A stretch of 64,000 nt of DNA from Nevskia soli DSM 19509 (lineage in GTDB: Bacteria > Pseudomonadota > Gammaproteobacteria > Nevskiales > Nevskiaceae): the NCBI RefSeq assembly GCF_000711955.1, contig NZ_JONR01000009.1:1-64000 (forward strand), given 5' to 3'. The notes under the pieces are model-generated. The model was not told the origin of the DNA. It saw only the letters and a program-made list of their open reading frames with translations, and ran no database searches. Below, in pieces: positions 33,259-42,514 of this stretch. The translations under genes were made by a program, and so were the position numbers. How positions within the stretch are numbered: position 1 is the first letter of the stretch; every line of letters starts with the position of its first letter.

Positions 33259-34608
33259 CTAGAAGCGTACCGCCAATGAAGCGCCAATGGCCTGCTCCTT
33301 CAGCCGGATATTCGCCTCGCCGCCGCCGAAACTGCCCGGCGGCAGCAGGCCGTTGTTGGGAATCGAGCCCTGGCCGTAGACCCGGCTCTCCGGCGCCCGC
33401 ATGTAATACACGTTCGCCTCGTAGCCGCGGCCCAGGCTGAGCGAGGCGCCCACAGTGTAGTGGCGCGTGATCACGCCGGGGGCAAGCACGTTGAACAGGG
33501 TCTGGTCCTGCGGCACCGGCTGCTTGCCGTAGCTGTAGCCGGCCATCAGCTCCAACGGCTTCCACGGGCGATAGCCGGCGCCGAACTTGTACACGGTCAT
33601 GTTGCGCCAGCCGAAGCCCGGGCCGCCGTCGGCGCCCAGCTTCACCCCGTCGACGAAGGGCTGCAGGCTGTCGCCCACCGAGGCCACGCTGCTGTAGATG
33701 ATGCGCTGCACGTCGGCGGAGACGACGATGGTCTTGCGCCAGCGGTAGGCGATGCCGCCGCCGAAGTTGGCCGGGACGTCGAAGCTGCCGTGGCCGGCGA
33801 ACAGCCCCTCGTACTGGCGGAAGCGCTGCATGTGGATCTTCGGCTGCCAGCTGCCGCCGATGGTGAGCCCGTCGACCGGCTCCGCCAGGTAGCCGATGCG
33901 ATAGCCCACACCCCAGGAGCGCGCATAGCCCTTGTCGGTAACATTGCCCGGCGAGATCGAGAATGGTCCCACTACATTCAAGGGCGGCGGTCCCGGAAAC
34001 CCGGTCATGGCGAAAGCCTGCAGGCCGTAAGCCTTGAACATCTGGTATGCCACATCCACCGACACGCCAATCGACTGGCGATCGGTGATGCGGAAGGCCA
34101 CCGAAGGCGTGATGAACAGCTGCTCCAGGTTCACCCCGGCATTGCGCGGCGTGCCGCTGAGCTGGAACGCGGCGAAGGGATTGTTGCTGTAGTCGGTATT
34201 CAGCCCGCCGTTGCCGTACATGGCGATGCCGGCGCTGAAGCGCTGGCTGATCTGCCGGCTGTAGCCGAAGCCGGGGATATAGAAATTCTTGATGGCGTTG
34301 CCGTCGTATTCACCATTGGCGCTGCGTCCGCTGAGCAACACCGCGATGCTGGTATTGCCCTGGATTTCGGAGGAGCGGCGCGGCGTGAACCAGTCCACGC
34401 CCAGGTCATAACGATCCCCCACCAGGGTCAATCCGGCGGGATTGCTCGCAACCACGAGCGAGTCCTGCGGCAGGGCATAACCGACGCCGCCCATCGCCTT
34501 GGACGCGGTGCCGTAGCCATGCATGAAGTAGCCGTTGGTGGCCTGGGCCGGCAAGGCCGCCGCACCGAGTAGCGCCAACACCCCTGCCGCATATCGCCTG
34601 TTCAACAT
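33259..34608 (-). CDS. FadL/OmpP1/TodX-family outer-membrane hydrophobe transporter
   Basis: 449 residues from ATG 34608; an alternative start 33 bases further upstream (34641) is possible. Signal peptide (MLNRRYAAGVLALLGAAALPAQA), then the hatch-region landmarks TNGYFMHGYGTASKAMGGVG and LVVASNPAGLTLVGDRYDLGV, 14-strand barrel-like alternation, and a C-terminal Phe (ASLAVRF) typical of outer-membrane barrels. FadL proteins let fatty acids, alkanes or aromatics through the outer membrane, which fits the alkB locus 25 kb away. Confidence 0.9.
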   Translation of the reverse strand: MLNRRYAAGVLALLGAAALPAQATNGYFMHGYGTASKAMGGVGYALPQDSLVVASNPAGLTLVGDRYDLGVDWFTPRRSSEIQGNTSIAVLLSGRSANGEYDGNAIKNFYIPGFGYSRQISQRFSAGIAMYGNGGLNTDYSNNPFAAFQLSGTPRNAGVNLEQLFITPSVAFRITDRQSIGVSVDVAYQMFKAYGLQAFAMTGFPGPPPLNVVGPFSISPGNVTDKGYARSWGVGYRIGYLAEPVDGLTIGGSWQPKIHMQRFRQYEGLFAGHGSFDVPANFGGGIAYRWRKTIVVSADVQRIIYSSVASVGDSLQPFVDGVKLGADGGPGFGWRNMTVYKFGAGYRPWKPLELMAGYSYGKQPVPQDQTLFNVLAPGVITRHYTVGASLSLGRGYEANVYYMRAPESRVYGQGSIPNNGLLPPGSFGGGEANIRLKEQAIGASLAVRF

Positions 34609-34754
34609 CCTGCGCCCCGCCAGCTTATTCGCCGGCGGCAATCATAGGTGCGGTGCAGGGCGCCGGAATACAGCCGGCCGAGACTTTATAGGGATATGAA
34701 TAGACGGTTTACGGCATAACAGCGCCGCCGCTTGTTGCTTCCGCTCAGGGCAAT

Positions 34755-35441
34755 TCAGGCAGCCTGTCCACAGCGCAGGTTGGCCGGGACCGCCACGTCC
34801 ATCAGCTTCGGGCTGGGCAGGCGCAGGCCATTCATCAACGCCACGTATTCCTCCACCGACCGCACCTGCAGCCGGGGATTCCACCGCCGCTCCTCGGCGA
34901 TGGTCGAAACCGTGCAGCCGCGATAGTCGTGCGCCGGGTAGACCAGGGTCTCGTCGGGCAGGCGCAGCAGCTTGTTGAAGATCGAGTCGTAGGATTCGCG
35001 GGGATCGCCGTTCTGGAAATCGGTGCGCCCGGTGCCGCGGATCAGCAGCACGTCGCCGGTGAAGACCCGATCGTCGCCGACCAGGCTGAACGACTCGTTG
35101 GTGTGTCCCGGCGTATACAGGGCACGCAGCCGCACGCCGTCGAAGCCCACCATCTCGCCGTCGCGGAATTGTGCCGAGACGCACTCGGCCCGGGTGCGCT
35201 CGCCCATCAGCGTGGTGCAGGCGGTGGCGCTACGCAGGTCGCCCAGCGCCGTGATATGGTCGGCGTGAGTGTGGGTATCCACTGCGATCACCAGCTTCAG
35301 GCCCAGTTCCGCGATCAGCTGGAGGTAGAGCGGGGTCTTCTCCTGCACCGGGTCGATCAGCAACGCCTCCCCGCCCACCCGCGAAGCCAGCAGGTAGGTA
35401 TAGGTCGAGGACTCCACATCGAACAGTTGGCGGAACAGCAT
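34755..35441 (-). CDS. Persulfide dioxygenase (ETHE1-type, MBL fold)
   Basis: 228 residues from ATG 35441. Metal motif DTHTHADH (HxHxDH) near residues 50-57, then TPGHTNES, GDVLLIRGTGRTDFQNGD (an ETHE1 hallmark) and YPAHDYRG. Oxidises glutathione persulfide to sulfite using a single Fe(II). The upstream region is AT-rich, with TTCAATAGTTCAAATATA, which could be an ArsR-type (BigR/SqrR) site; this is not established. An in-frame extension to 35486 lacks similarity. Confidence 0.9.
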   Translation of the reverse strand: MLFRQLFDVESSTYTYLLASRVGGEALLIDPVQEKTPLYLQLIAELGLKLVIAVDTHTHADHITALGDLRSATACTTLMGERTRAECVSAQFRDGEMVGFDGVRLRALYTPGHTNESFSLVGDDRVFTGDVLLIRGTGRTDFQNGDPRESYDSIFNKLLRLPDETLVYPAHDYRGCTVSTIAEERRWNPRLQVRSVEEYVALMNGLRLPSPKLMDVAVPANLRCGQAA

Positions 35442-35583
35442 GCGATCACCGGGCCGGCGCGGTGCCGCGGGACGGCAACCGCTCATAAAGGAACTTCAAT
35501 AGTTCAAATATACGACACTCGCGTATGAAGTCATTCTCACCGCTTGACGATACCTGTCGTTATGCTGGAGCTTTACGCAATAA

Positions 35584-35596
35584 CAATATGATATTG
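35584..35596. promoter_or_regulatory. Short palindrome upstream of the EAL gene
   Basis: CAATAT-G-ATATTG, a perfect 6-1-6 inverted repeat ending 5 bases before the ATG at 35602. The surrounding 100 bases are AT-rich compared with the rest of the window. It could be an operator or a leader structure that masks the ribosome-binding site. Confidence 0.35.
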
Positions 35597-35601
35597 CTGC
35601 C

Positions 35602-37203
35602 ATGGGAGAGCTTGGTTTGAGGGGGCGTCGCCGCAAGACACTACTGTTGGCCCTGGTCGCCCTGGCCGGCCTGCTGCCGCCGGTCGCTTTCCTGGTGATC
35701 TCGTGGTTCCAGACCGTGCAGGATGCCAATAACCGGCTGCAGCGCTATGCCTCGACCGCGGTCGACCGCGCCGACGAGATTTTCGGCACGGCAGAATTCA
35801 CCCTGGCCGGGATGGCGCAATCCCTGGAGATCCATTGCAACAACACCACCTACCAGGCATTGCGTCGCACCGCGTTCGAATCGATCTATTTCCAGGAGGC
35901 GACGCTGATTTCCAACGGCGCCGTGATCTGCAGCAGCCGCACCGGCAAGGCCGTCCAGCCCATCACCTACCGGGAAAACACCGTGGTGCCGGACCATGGC
36001 CTGCATATCTCGCCGCCGGTGACCCTGGCGCGGGAGAACAATATCGTCTCGATCATCATCCACTACCGGGCGACCGCGAATGCCATGTTCGGCCTGCACC
36101 TGAACCCGGTATTGCTGGGCGAGCCGATGCGCAAATACGCCACCGAAGACCAGGTCACCCTGATCCTGCAGCGCAGCGACGGCGCCACGCTGTCCCAATT
36201 CGGCCTCAACGCCGATCTGCCGCAGACGCGGATCGGCGGCGACCGCGTCATTCTCAAATCGAAGCGCTATCCGATCCAGGCCGTCGCCATCGGCTCCCCC
36301 ACCTGGCTGCTGCACAACTGGCGGCGCAATGCCCTCATCTTCGGCAGCCTCGGCCTGCTCACCTCGGCCCTGCTGTTCGTGCTGCTGTTGTTCGTCGCCC
36401 GGCGCCAGTTCTCCGCCGCCGCCAGCGTGCAGGACGCCCTGGCCGATGGCCAGTTCCAAGTCTACTACCAGCCGATGATCGATACCGTTAACGGCGCCTG
36501 CATCGGCGCCGAATCGCTGCTGCGCTGGCACCACCCGCAACTCGGCGTCCTGCTGCCGGACACTTTCATCGCCGCCGCCGAGGAAAGCGGCTTCATCGTC
36601 GACCTGACCAAGTGGCTGATGCGGCGCATCGTCACCGACATGGCGGCGCTGCTGAAGGAAAACCCGCAACTCCACATCTCGCTCAACCTCAGCCCGCAGC
36701 ACTTCGAGCACCCGCGGCTGCTGGCCGACATCAAGGCCGTGTTCGGCCCGCATATCGCCCCGGGGCAGATCACGTTCGAGGTCACCGAGCACCAGCTGAT
36801 CATGAACGAGGACAACAAGGCGCTGGAGGTGCTGAAGAACATCCGCGCCATGGGCACCCGCATCGCCATCGACGATTTCGGCAGCGGCTACTCCAGCCTC
36901 AAATACCTGAGCCGCTTCCCCTTCGACTACCTGAAGATCGACAAGGCCTTCATCGACGCCATCGGCACCGAGTCGGTCACCGCCGGACTGGTCGACACCA
37001 TCGTGCGCATGGCCAACCAGCTCAAGCTGAAAACGGTGGCGGAAGGCGTTGAGACCCCCGCCCAACTCGCCTACCTGCGCGAACTGAAGGTCGACTACGT
37101 CCAGGGCTGGCTGTTCTCCAAGGCCCTGCCGGCGGACCAGTTCCACGCCTTTTTCGCCGCCAACAAGTCCTACATGCTCGGCGCCGCCTCGTCGCGGTCA
37201 TGA
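35602..37203 (+). CDS. Membrane c-di-GMP phosphodiesterase with CSS-motif sensor and EAL domain
   Basis: 533 residues. Transmembrane helix about 14-35, periplasmic CSS-motif domain (about 40-235; the motif reads VICSSRTG near residue 112), second transmembrane helix about 245-268, EAL domain about 275-525. Catalytic signatures: ESLLRW (the EAL triplet is ESL here), NLSPQH, EVTEH, IDDFGSGYSSLKYL, KIDKAFID and TVAEGVET. It degrades c-di-GMP under control of a periplasmic disulfide/redox signal, as for other CSS-motif proteins. It overlaps the next gene by 4 bases (ATGA). Confidence 0.88.
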   Translation: MGELGLRGRRRKTLLLALVALAGLLPPVAFLVISWFQTVQDANNRLQRYASTAVDRADEIFGTAEFTLAGMAQSLEIHCNNTTYQALRRTAFESIYFQEATLISNGAVICSSRTGKAVQPITYRENTVVPDHGLHISPPVTLARENNIVSIIIHYRATANAMFGLHLNPVLLGEPMRKYATEDQVTLILQRSDGATLSQFGLNADLPQTRIGGDRVILKSKRYPIQAVAIGSPTWLLHNWRRNALIFGSLGLLTSALLFVLLLFVARRQFSAAASVQDALADGQFQVYYQPMIDTVNGACIGAESLLRWHHPQLGVLLPDTFIAAAEESGFIVDLTKWLMRRIVTDMAALLKENPQLHISLNLSPQHFEHPRLLADIKAVFGPHIAPGQITFEVTEHQLIMNEDNKALEVLKNIRAMGTRIAIDDFGSGYSSLKYLSRFPFDYLKIDKAFIDAIGTESVTAGLVDTIVRMANQLKLKTVAEGVETPAQLAYLRELKVDYVQGWLFSKALPADQFHAFFAANKSYMLGAASSRS

Positions 37204-37970
37204 CTGAACCGGCACCGACAGCGCCTGCGGAAACACACTCTCTGCGGCAGGCGCTGCGCGGCATCGGCTGGCTCGACTGGTCGATGCTGCTGCTGGCGCT
37301 GCTTTCGGTGGGCCTGCTGGGTTACGAAACCTGGGGGCCGGTCAGCGCCGCCGACCGCTGGTGGATCATCCGCGGCGACTACCTGATCTGCGCCATCTTC
37401 GCCGCCGAATTCCTGTGGCGCTGGCGCCAGGCCGGCTGGCGCTGGCGCTACCTGGTACACAACTGGTACGACATCCTCGGCATGATCCCCATCGCCCACC
37501 CGGCACTGCGCGGCTTCCGCCTGTTCCGGGTGCTGCGCATCGTCATCCTGCTGTCGCGCTTCGGCATGGCGGCGGACCGCGCCCTCGGCGCCGAATTCAC
37601 CTACCGCCTGGTCGACCGCTTCTCCGCCAGCATCGTCGACGCCATCAGCGGTCCCGTCACCATCGCGGTGCTGGAAGAAGTGGCCGACGTCCTGCAGAAG
37701 GGTACCTACACCCGCAACATCGCCCGCGCCCTCGACGAGAACCACCGCGAACTGCGCGCCATGATCGCCGACAAGCTGCGCGCCGACCCGCGCACCGGCC
37801 GGCTCAAGCGCCTGCCGTTCTACGACGACATCGTCGCCAGCGTGGTCGACGCCGGCCTCGACGTGGTGCAGGAAGTCCTGCGCGATCCCCGCACCGACGA
37901 GCTGGTAGCCGACATGCTGCGCGAAAATATCACCCAGTTGCGGGAGGCTGTGGCGCGCAATCAGGTGTGA
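37200..37970 (+). CDS. Voltage-sensor-like membrane protein without a pore domain
   Basis: 256 residues. Four transmembrane helices in the first 125 residues look like S1-S4 of an ion channel: DYLICAIFAAEFLWRWRQ (S2), LVHNWYDILGMIP (S3, with the NWYD motif of channels) and RGFRLFRVLRIVILLSRF (S4, Arg every three residues). No pore loop or selectivity filter follows. The remaining 130 residues are soluble and helical. Joined to the EAL gene by an ATGA overlap. The channel resemblance is my reading; the function is unknown. Confidence 0.68.
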   Translation: MTEPAPTAPAETHSLRQALRGIGWLDWSMLLLALLSVGLLGYETWGPVSAADRWWIIRGDYLICAIFAAEFLWRWRQAGWRWRYLVHNWYDILGMIPIAHPALRGFRLFRVLRIVILLSRFGMAADRALGAEFTYRLVDRFSASIVDAISGPVTIAVLEEVADVLQKGTYTRNIARALDENHRELRAMIADKLRADPRTGRLKRLPFYDDIVASVVDAGLDVVQEVLRDPRTDELVADMLRENITQLREAVARNQV

Positions 37971-38136
37971 AATGGCGGCTTGGCCTGGTCCCCGCCGCTG
38001 CGGCCGCAGCCCGGCATCCCGCGGCGCGCAGCGAACCCTGGACGAGCCTGTGAAACAAGCCCGATTACCCCGTGGTAGCGTCGCAAAGCGTTAAAATCGG
38101 GGCCAACTGCGTAAGACCCATTACTGGAGACGCTTC

Positions 38137-41100
38137 ATGTCCCGCCCTGTCCCCACTCCCCCGCCCGCCGAAGCCGGCGATGCCGCGCGTACCGCGCCGC
38201 TGCGCTTCATCACCGCCGCCAGCCTGTTCGACGGCCACGACGCCGCCATCAACGTCATGCGCCGCCTGATCCAGGCCCAGGGCGCGGAACTGGTGCACCT
38301 CGGCCACAACCGCTCGGTCGAGGACATCGTGCGCGCCGCCCTGCAAGAGGATGCCGACGCGATCGCCCTGTCCTCCTACCAGGGCGGCCACACGGAATTC
38401 TTCAAGTACATGGTGGACATGCTGCGCGAACGCGGCGCCGGACACATCAAGGTATTCGGCGGCGGCGGCGGCACCATCACCCCGGAAGAGATCAAGGACC
38501 TGCACGACTACGGCGTCGAGCGCATCTACCATCCCAACGACGGCGCCAAGCTGGGCCTGGTCGGCATGATCGAGGACCTGGTCAAGCGCGCGGAAGGCGC
38601 GCGGGTCGCCACCGCCGAGCCGGCCCAGGTCTCGCTCGACGACGAGATCAGCATCGGCAGGATGCTATCCGCCATCGAAGAAGGCCTGTTCGGCGAAGCC
38701 GAATTGGCCAAGCTGCGCAAACAGTGGGCCCTCGCCGGCAAGAAAACCCCGGTGCTCGGCTTCACCGGCACCGGCGGCGCCGGCAAGTCCAGCGTGGTCG
38801 ACGAACTGCTGCTGCGTTTCCTCCAGGCCTTCCCCGAAATCCGCGTCGCCGTGCTGGCGGTGGACCCCACCCGCCGCCGCAGCGGCGGCGCCCTGCTGGG
38901 CGACCGCATCCGCATGAACTCCCTGCGCAGCCCGCGCCTGTACATGCGCAGCATGGCCACGCGCCGCCAACACGCCGCCACCAGCATCGTGCTGAAAGAC
39001 TGCATCGGCTTCCTCAAGGCCCAGGGTTACGACCTCGTCATCGTCGAAACCGCCGGCATCGGCCAGTCCGATTCCGAGATCGTCGACCTGGTCGACTTCC
39101 CCATGTACGTCATGACCAGCGACTACGGCGCCGCCAGCCAGCTGGAGAAGATCGACATGCTCGACTTCGCCGAACTGGTGGTGCTCAACAAGTACGACCG
39201 TCGCGGCGCCGAAGACGCCCTGCGCGACGTGCGCAAGCAGTGGAAGCGCAACCGCGTCAAGTTCGAACTGAAGGACGAGGACGTGCCGGTCTACCCGACC
39301 ATCGCCAGCCAGTTCAACGATCCTGGCGTGACCTGGATGTTCACCAACCTGTGCCGCCTGCTGCGCGAAAAGCTCGGACTGCCGGCGGAAAAATGGACTC
39401 CGGACCTCGACACCAGCCTGAAGGAACCGCGCGCCACCGTGCTGATTCCCGGCAATCGCGTGCGCTACCTGGCCGAGATCGCCGAGAACGGCCGCGGTAT
39501 CAACAGCGAGATTGAGCGCCAGGCGGAGGCCGCCGACCGCGCCCAGGCTTTCTGGCAGGCACTGCAGGAAGTCGGCGACGCCAAACTACCCAAACAGCTC
39601 GATCTCTACGGCTCCGATGCCCTGAACGAAGCCGGCGACCGCACCCTCGCCACCCTGCGCCAGCGCTACCAGGACGCGGTGAAGACCCTCTCCACCGACT
39701 CCCTCAACCTGCTGCGCGAGTGGCCCACCCGCCTCAAGGGCATCACCGACGAGTACGGCGGCTACGAGGTGCGCGGCAAGGTCATCAAGGTCGAGAACTA
39801 CCGCGACTCGCTCTCGCACCAGAAAATCCCCAAGATCGCCGCGCCCACCTACAAGAGCTTCGGCGAACTGCTGCGTTTCCTGTGCAAGGAAAACCTGCCC
39901 GGCGACTACCCCTATACCGGCGGCGTATATCCGTATCGCCGCACCGGTGAAGACCCGATCCGCATGTTCGCCGGCGAAGGCACGCCGGAGCGCACCAACC
40001 GCCGCTTTCATTACCTGAGCCACGGCCAGCCGGCGGCGCGCCTGTCCACCGCCTTCGATTCCGTCACCCTCTACGGCGAGGACCCGCACACCCGCCCGGA
40101 CATCTACGGCAAGATCGGCAACAGCGGCGTCAGCATCGCCACGCTGGACGACATGAAGAAGCTCTACTCCGGCTTCGACCTGTGCGCCCCGACCACCTCC
40201 GTCTCCATGACCATCAACGGCCCGGCGCCGATGATCCTGGCCATGTTCATGAACACCGCCATCGACCAGCAGGTGGAGAAACACCTCAAGGCCGATCCCA
40301 AGCGCTGGGCCGCCGCGGAAAAGAAGATCGCCGAGATCTACAAGGGTAAGAAGCGCCCCGCCTACTCCGGCGAACTGCCGCCGACCAACGACGGCCTCGG
40401 CCTGGGCCTGCTCGGCGTCTCCGGCGTCGAAGTGATCGATGCCGAGACCTATGCGAAGATCAAGACCGAAACCCTCTCCACCGTGCGCGGCACCGTGCAA
40501 GCCGACATCCTGAAAGAGGACCAGGCGCAGAACACCTGCATCTTCAGCACCGAGTTCGCCCTGCGCATGATGGGCGACATCCAGCAGTACTTCGTCGAAC
40601 ACAAGGTCCGCAACTTCTACTCGGTTTCCATCTCCGGTTACCACATCGCCGAAGCCGGGGCGAATCCGATCAGCCAGCTGGCCTTCACCCTCAGCAACGG
40701 CTTCACCATCGTCGAGTACTACCTGGCGCGCGGCATGAAGATCGACGACTTCGCGCCCAACCTGTCGTTCTTCTTCAGCAACGGCATGGACCCGGAGTAC
40801 AGCGTCATCGGCCGCGTCGCCCGCCGCATCTGGGCCCGCGCCATGCGTGAACTCTACGGCGCCGCCCCGCGCAGCCAGATGCTCAAGTACCACATCCAGA
40901 CCTCCGGCCGCTCCCTGCACGCCCAGGAGATCCAGTTCAACGACATCCGCACCACCCTGCAGGCGCTGTACGCCCTGTTCGACAACTGCAACAGCCTGCA
41001 CACCAATGCCTACGACGAAGCCATCACCACGCCGACCGAAGAATCCGTGCGTCGCGCCGTGGCCATCCAGCTCATCATCAACCGCGAGTTGGGCCTGAAC

Positions 41101-41589
41101 TTCTGCGAGAACCCCTGGCAGGGCAGCTTCGTCATCGACGCCCTCACCGACCTGGTGGAGGAAGCCGTGTACAAGGAATTTGAGGCGCTCAGCGAGCGCG
41201 GCGGCGTGCTCGGCGCCATGGACACCATGTACCAGCGCGGCAAGATCCAGGAAGAGAGCCTCTACTACGAGCACAAGAAGTACGACGGCTCCCTGCCCCT
41301 GATCGGCGTCAACACCTTCCTGGCCAAGGAGCACGGCGGCGAGATCGCCACCAGCATCGAGCTGATCCGCTCCACCGAGGAAGAGAAAGGCCAGCAGATC
41401 GACAACGTCGCTGCCTACCGCGCCGCCCGCAACGCCCTCGCCCCCGAAGGCCTCAAGTCCTTGCAGAAGACCGCGCGCGACCGTCGCAACATCTTCGAGA
41501 GCCTGATCGAGGCGGTGAAATACAACTCGCTCGGCCAGATCAGCCACGCCCTCTACGAAGTCGGCGGCGAATACCGGCGCAATATGTAA
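38137..41589 (+). CDS. icmF: Fused acyl-CoA mutase with GTPase chaperone (IcmF type)
   Basis: 1150 residues. Order: B12-binding domain (about 20-150, DGHDAAINVMRRL with the His ligand in DGHDA), MeaB-type GTPase (about 190-500, GFTGTGGAGKSS P-loop), linker, then the TIM-barrel mutase (about 575-1130). This order is that of IcmF, which interconverts isobutyryl-CoA and butyryl-CoA using adenosylcobalamin. At the substrate pocket the sequence reads GGVYPYRR, so Tyr598 is where I align Phe598 of Geobacillus IcmF and Tyr89 of methylmalonyl-CoA mutase, while Gln798 (DQAQNT) is where the latter has Arg207. The exact substrate is therefore open. A 166-base leader precedes it; no cobalamin riboswitch seen. 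Confidence 0.9.
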   Translation: MSRPVPTPPPAEAGDAARTAPLRFITAASLFDGHDAAINVMRRLIQAQGAELVHLGHNRSVEDIVRAALQEDADAIALSSYQGGHTEFFKYMVDMLRERGAGHIKVFGGGGGTITPEEIKDLHDYGVERIYHPNDGAKLGLVGMIEDLVKRAEGARVATAEPAQVSLDDEISIGRMLSAIEEGLFGEAELAKLRKQWALAGKKTPVLGFTGTGGAGKSSVVDELLLRFLQAFPEIRVAVLAVDPTRRRSGGALLGDRIRMNSLRSPRLYMRSMATRRQHAATSIVLKDCIGFLKAQGYDLVIVETAGIGQSDSEIVDLVDFPMYVMTSDYGAASQLEKIDMLDFAELVVLNKYDRRGAEDALRDVRKQWKRNRVKFELKDEDVPVYPTIASQFNDPGVTWMFTNLCRLLREKLGLPAEKWTPDLDTSLKEPRATVLIPGNRVRYLAEIAENGRGINSEIERQAEAADRAQAFWQALQEVGDAKLPKQLDLYGSDALNEAGDRTLATLRQRYQDAVKTLSTDSLNLLREWPTRLKGITDEYGGYEVRGKVIKVENYRDSLSHQKIPKIAAPTYKSFGELLRFLCKENLPGDYPYTGGVYPYRRTGEDPIRMFAGEGTPERTNRRFHYLSHGQPAARLSTAFDSVTLYGEDPHTRPDIYGKIGNSGVSIATLDDMKKLYSGFDLCAPTTSVSMTINGPAPMILAMFMNTAIDQQVEKHLKADPKRWAAAEKKIAEIYKGKKRPAYSGELPPTNDGLGLGLLGVSGVEVIDAETYAKIKTETLSTVRGTVQADILKEDQAQNTCIFSTEFALRMMGDIQQYFVEHKVRNFYSVSISGYHIAEAGANPISQLAFTLSNGFTIVEYYLARGMKIDDFAPNLSFFFSNGMDPEYSVIGRVARRIWARAMRELYGAAPRSQMLKYHIQTSGRSLHAQEIQFNDIRTTLQALYALFDNCNSLHTNAYDEAITTPTEESVRRAVAIQLIINRELGLNFCENPWQGSFVIDALTDLVEEAVYKEFEALSERGGVLGAMDTMYQRGKIQEESLYYEHKKYDGSLPLIGVNTFLAKEHGGEIATSIELIRSTEEEKGQQIDNVAAYRAARNALAPEGLKSLQKTARDRRNIFESLIEAVKYNSLGQISHALYEVGGEYRRNM

Positions 41590-41631
41590 GCGCATTGCGC
41601 GCTGCCGGCGCGGATTCGGCAAACTGGACGG

Positions 41632-42435
41632 ATGATCGTCTCCTCCATCCTCGGCCTGCTCGTCGGCGTAGTGCTCGGCCTCACCGGCGCAGGGGGCGGC
41701 ATCCTGGCGGTGCCGGCCCTGGTCTTCGGCATGGGCTGGACCATGCAGCAGGCGACGCCGGTGGCCCTGATCGCGGTGGCGGGCGGCGCCGCGGTCGGTG
41801 CCGTCGAAGGCCTGCGCAAGCGCCTGGTGCGCTGGCGCGCCGCCCTGCTGATGGCCCTAGCCGCCTTTCCCTGCACCTTCCTCGGCGTGCACAGTGCCCA
41901 CCAGTTGCCGCAGCGCTGGCTGATCGGCATTTTCGCCGCGGTGATGCTGCTGGTCGCCGCCCGCCTGCTGGGCGGCGCGCGGCGCAATGCCGAGCCGGCT
42001 ACGGAATCCTCCATGGCCCTGGCGCGCATCGACGCCAAAACCGGCCGCATCCACTGGACCTGGCCCACCGCAGCGCTGATCGCAGCAATTGGCGCCGTCA
42101 CCGGCTTCATGACCGGCCTGCTCGGCGTCGGCGGCGGCTTCGTCATCGTGCCCCTGCTGCGCCGCTACAGCGGCGTCAGCATGCATGGCGTTGTCGCCAC
42201 CTCCCTCATGGTCATCGCCGCGGTCAGCAGCGGCGGCGTCGCCATCGCCTTGTTGCACGGCGCCGTGCTGCCGCTGCCGGCCACCGCCTGGTTCGCGGGC
42301 GCCACCGCCGCCGGCATGCTGCTCGGACGGCGGCTGGTGAAAACCCTGTCGGCGCGCCAGGTGCAATACGGCTTCGCCCTGGTGCTGGCTCTCGTCGCCT
42401 GCGGACTTCTGGTCAAAAGCCTCGCCGCAATCTGA
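41632..42435 (+). CDS. TauE/SafE-family sulfite or sulfonate exporter
   Basis: 267 residues with about eight transmembrane helices in two repeats, each with a conserved Gly-rich motif (GVVLGLTGAGGGILAVPAL near the N-terminus; GLLGVGGGFVIVPLL near residue 165). The family exports sulfite, sulfoacetate or similar anions. It lies 42 bases after icmF and in the same direction. With the persulfide dioxygenase at 34.8 kb, which makes sulfite, it may help remove that product. Confidence 0.88.
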   Translation: MIVSSILGLLVGVVLGLTGAGGGILAVPALVFGMGWTMQQATPVALIAVAGGAAVGAVEGLRKRLVRWRAALLMALAAFPCTFLGVHSAHQLPQRWLIGIFAAVMLLVAARLLGGARRNAEPATESSMALARIDAKTGRIHWTWPTAALIAAIGAVTGFMTGLLGVGGGFVIVPLLRRYSGVSMHGVVATSLMVIAAVSSGGVAIALLHGAVLPLPATAWFAGATAAGMLLGRRLVKTLSARQVQYGFALVLALVACGLLVKSLAAI

Positions 42436-42514
42436 ACCGCCGCGGACTGAGCCTGCGGACGCGATGCGGCCCGGTTCACGCCACTGCATCCGGCCGGCGT
42501 GGCAACATGCCGCC

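Noticed and set aside
37971..38136. Possible cobalamin riboswitch upstream of icmF
   Set aside because: Only 166 bases are available, no B12-box-like sequence was seen, and the only pairing (CCCGATT / AATCGGG, 38060-38101) has a 28-base loop.
39586..41622. A 678-codon open frame antisense to icmF
   Set aside because: The codons mirror the mutase domain; the frame has no start signal and no family similarity.
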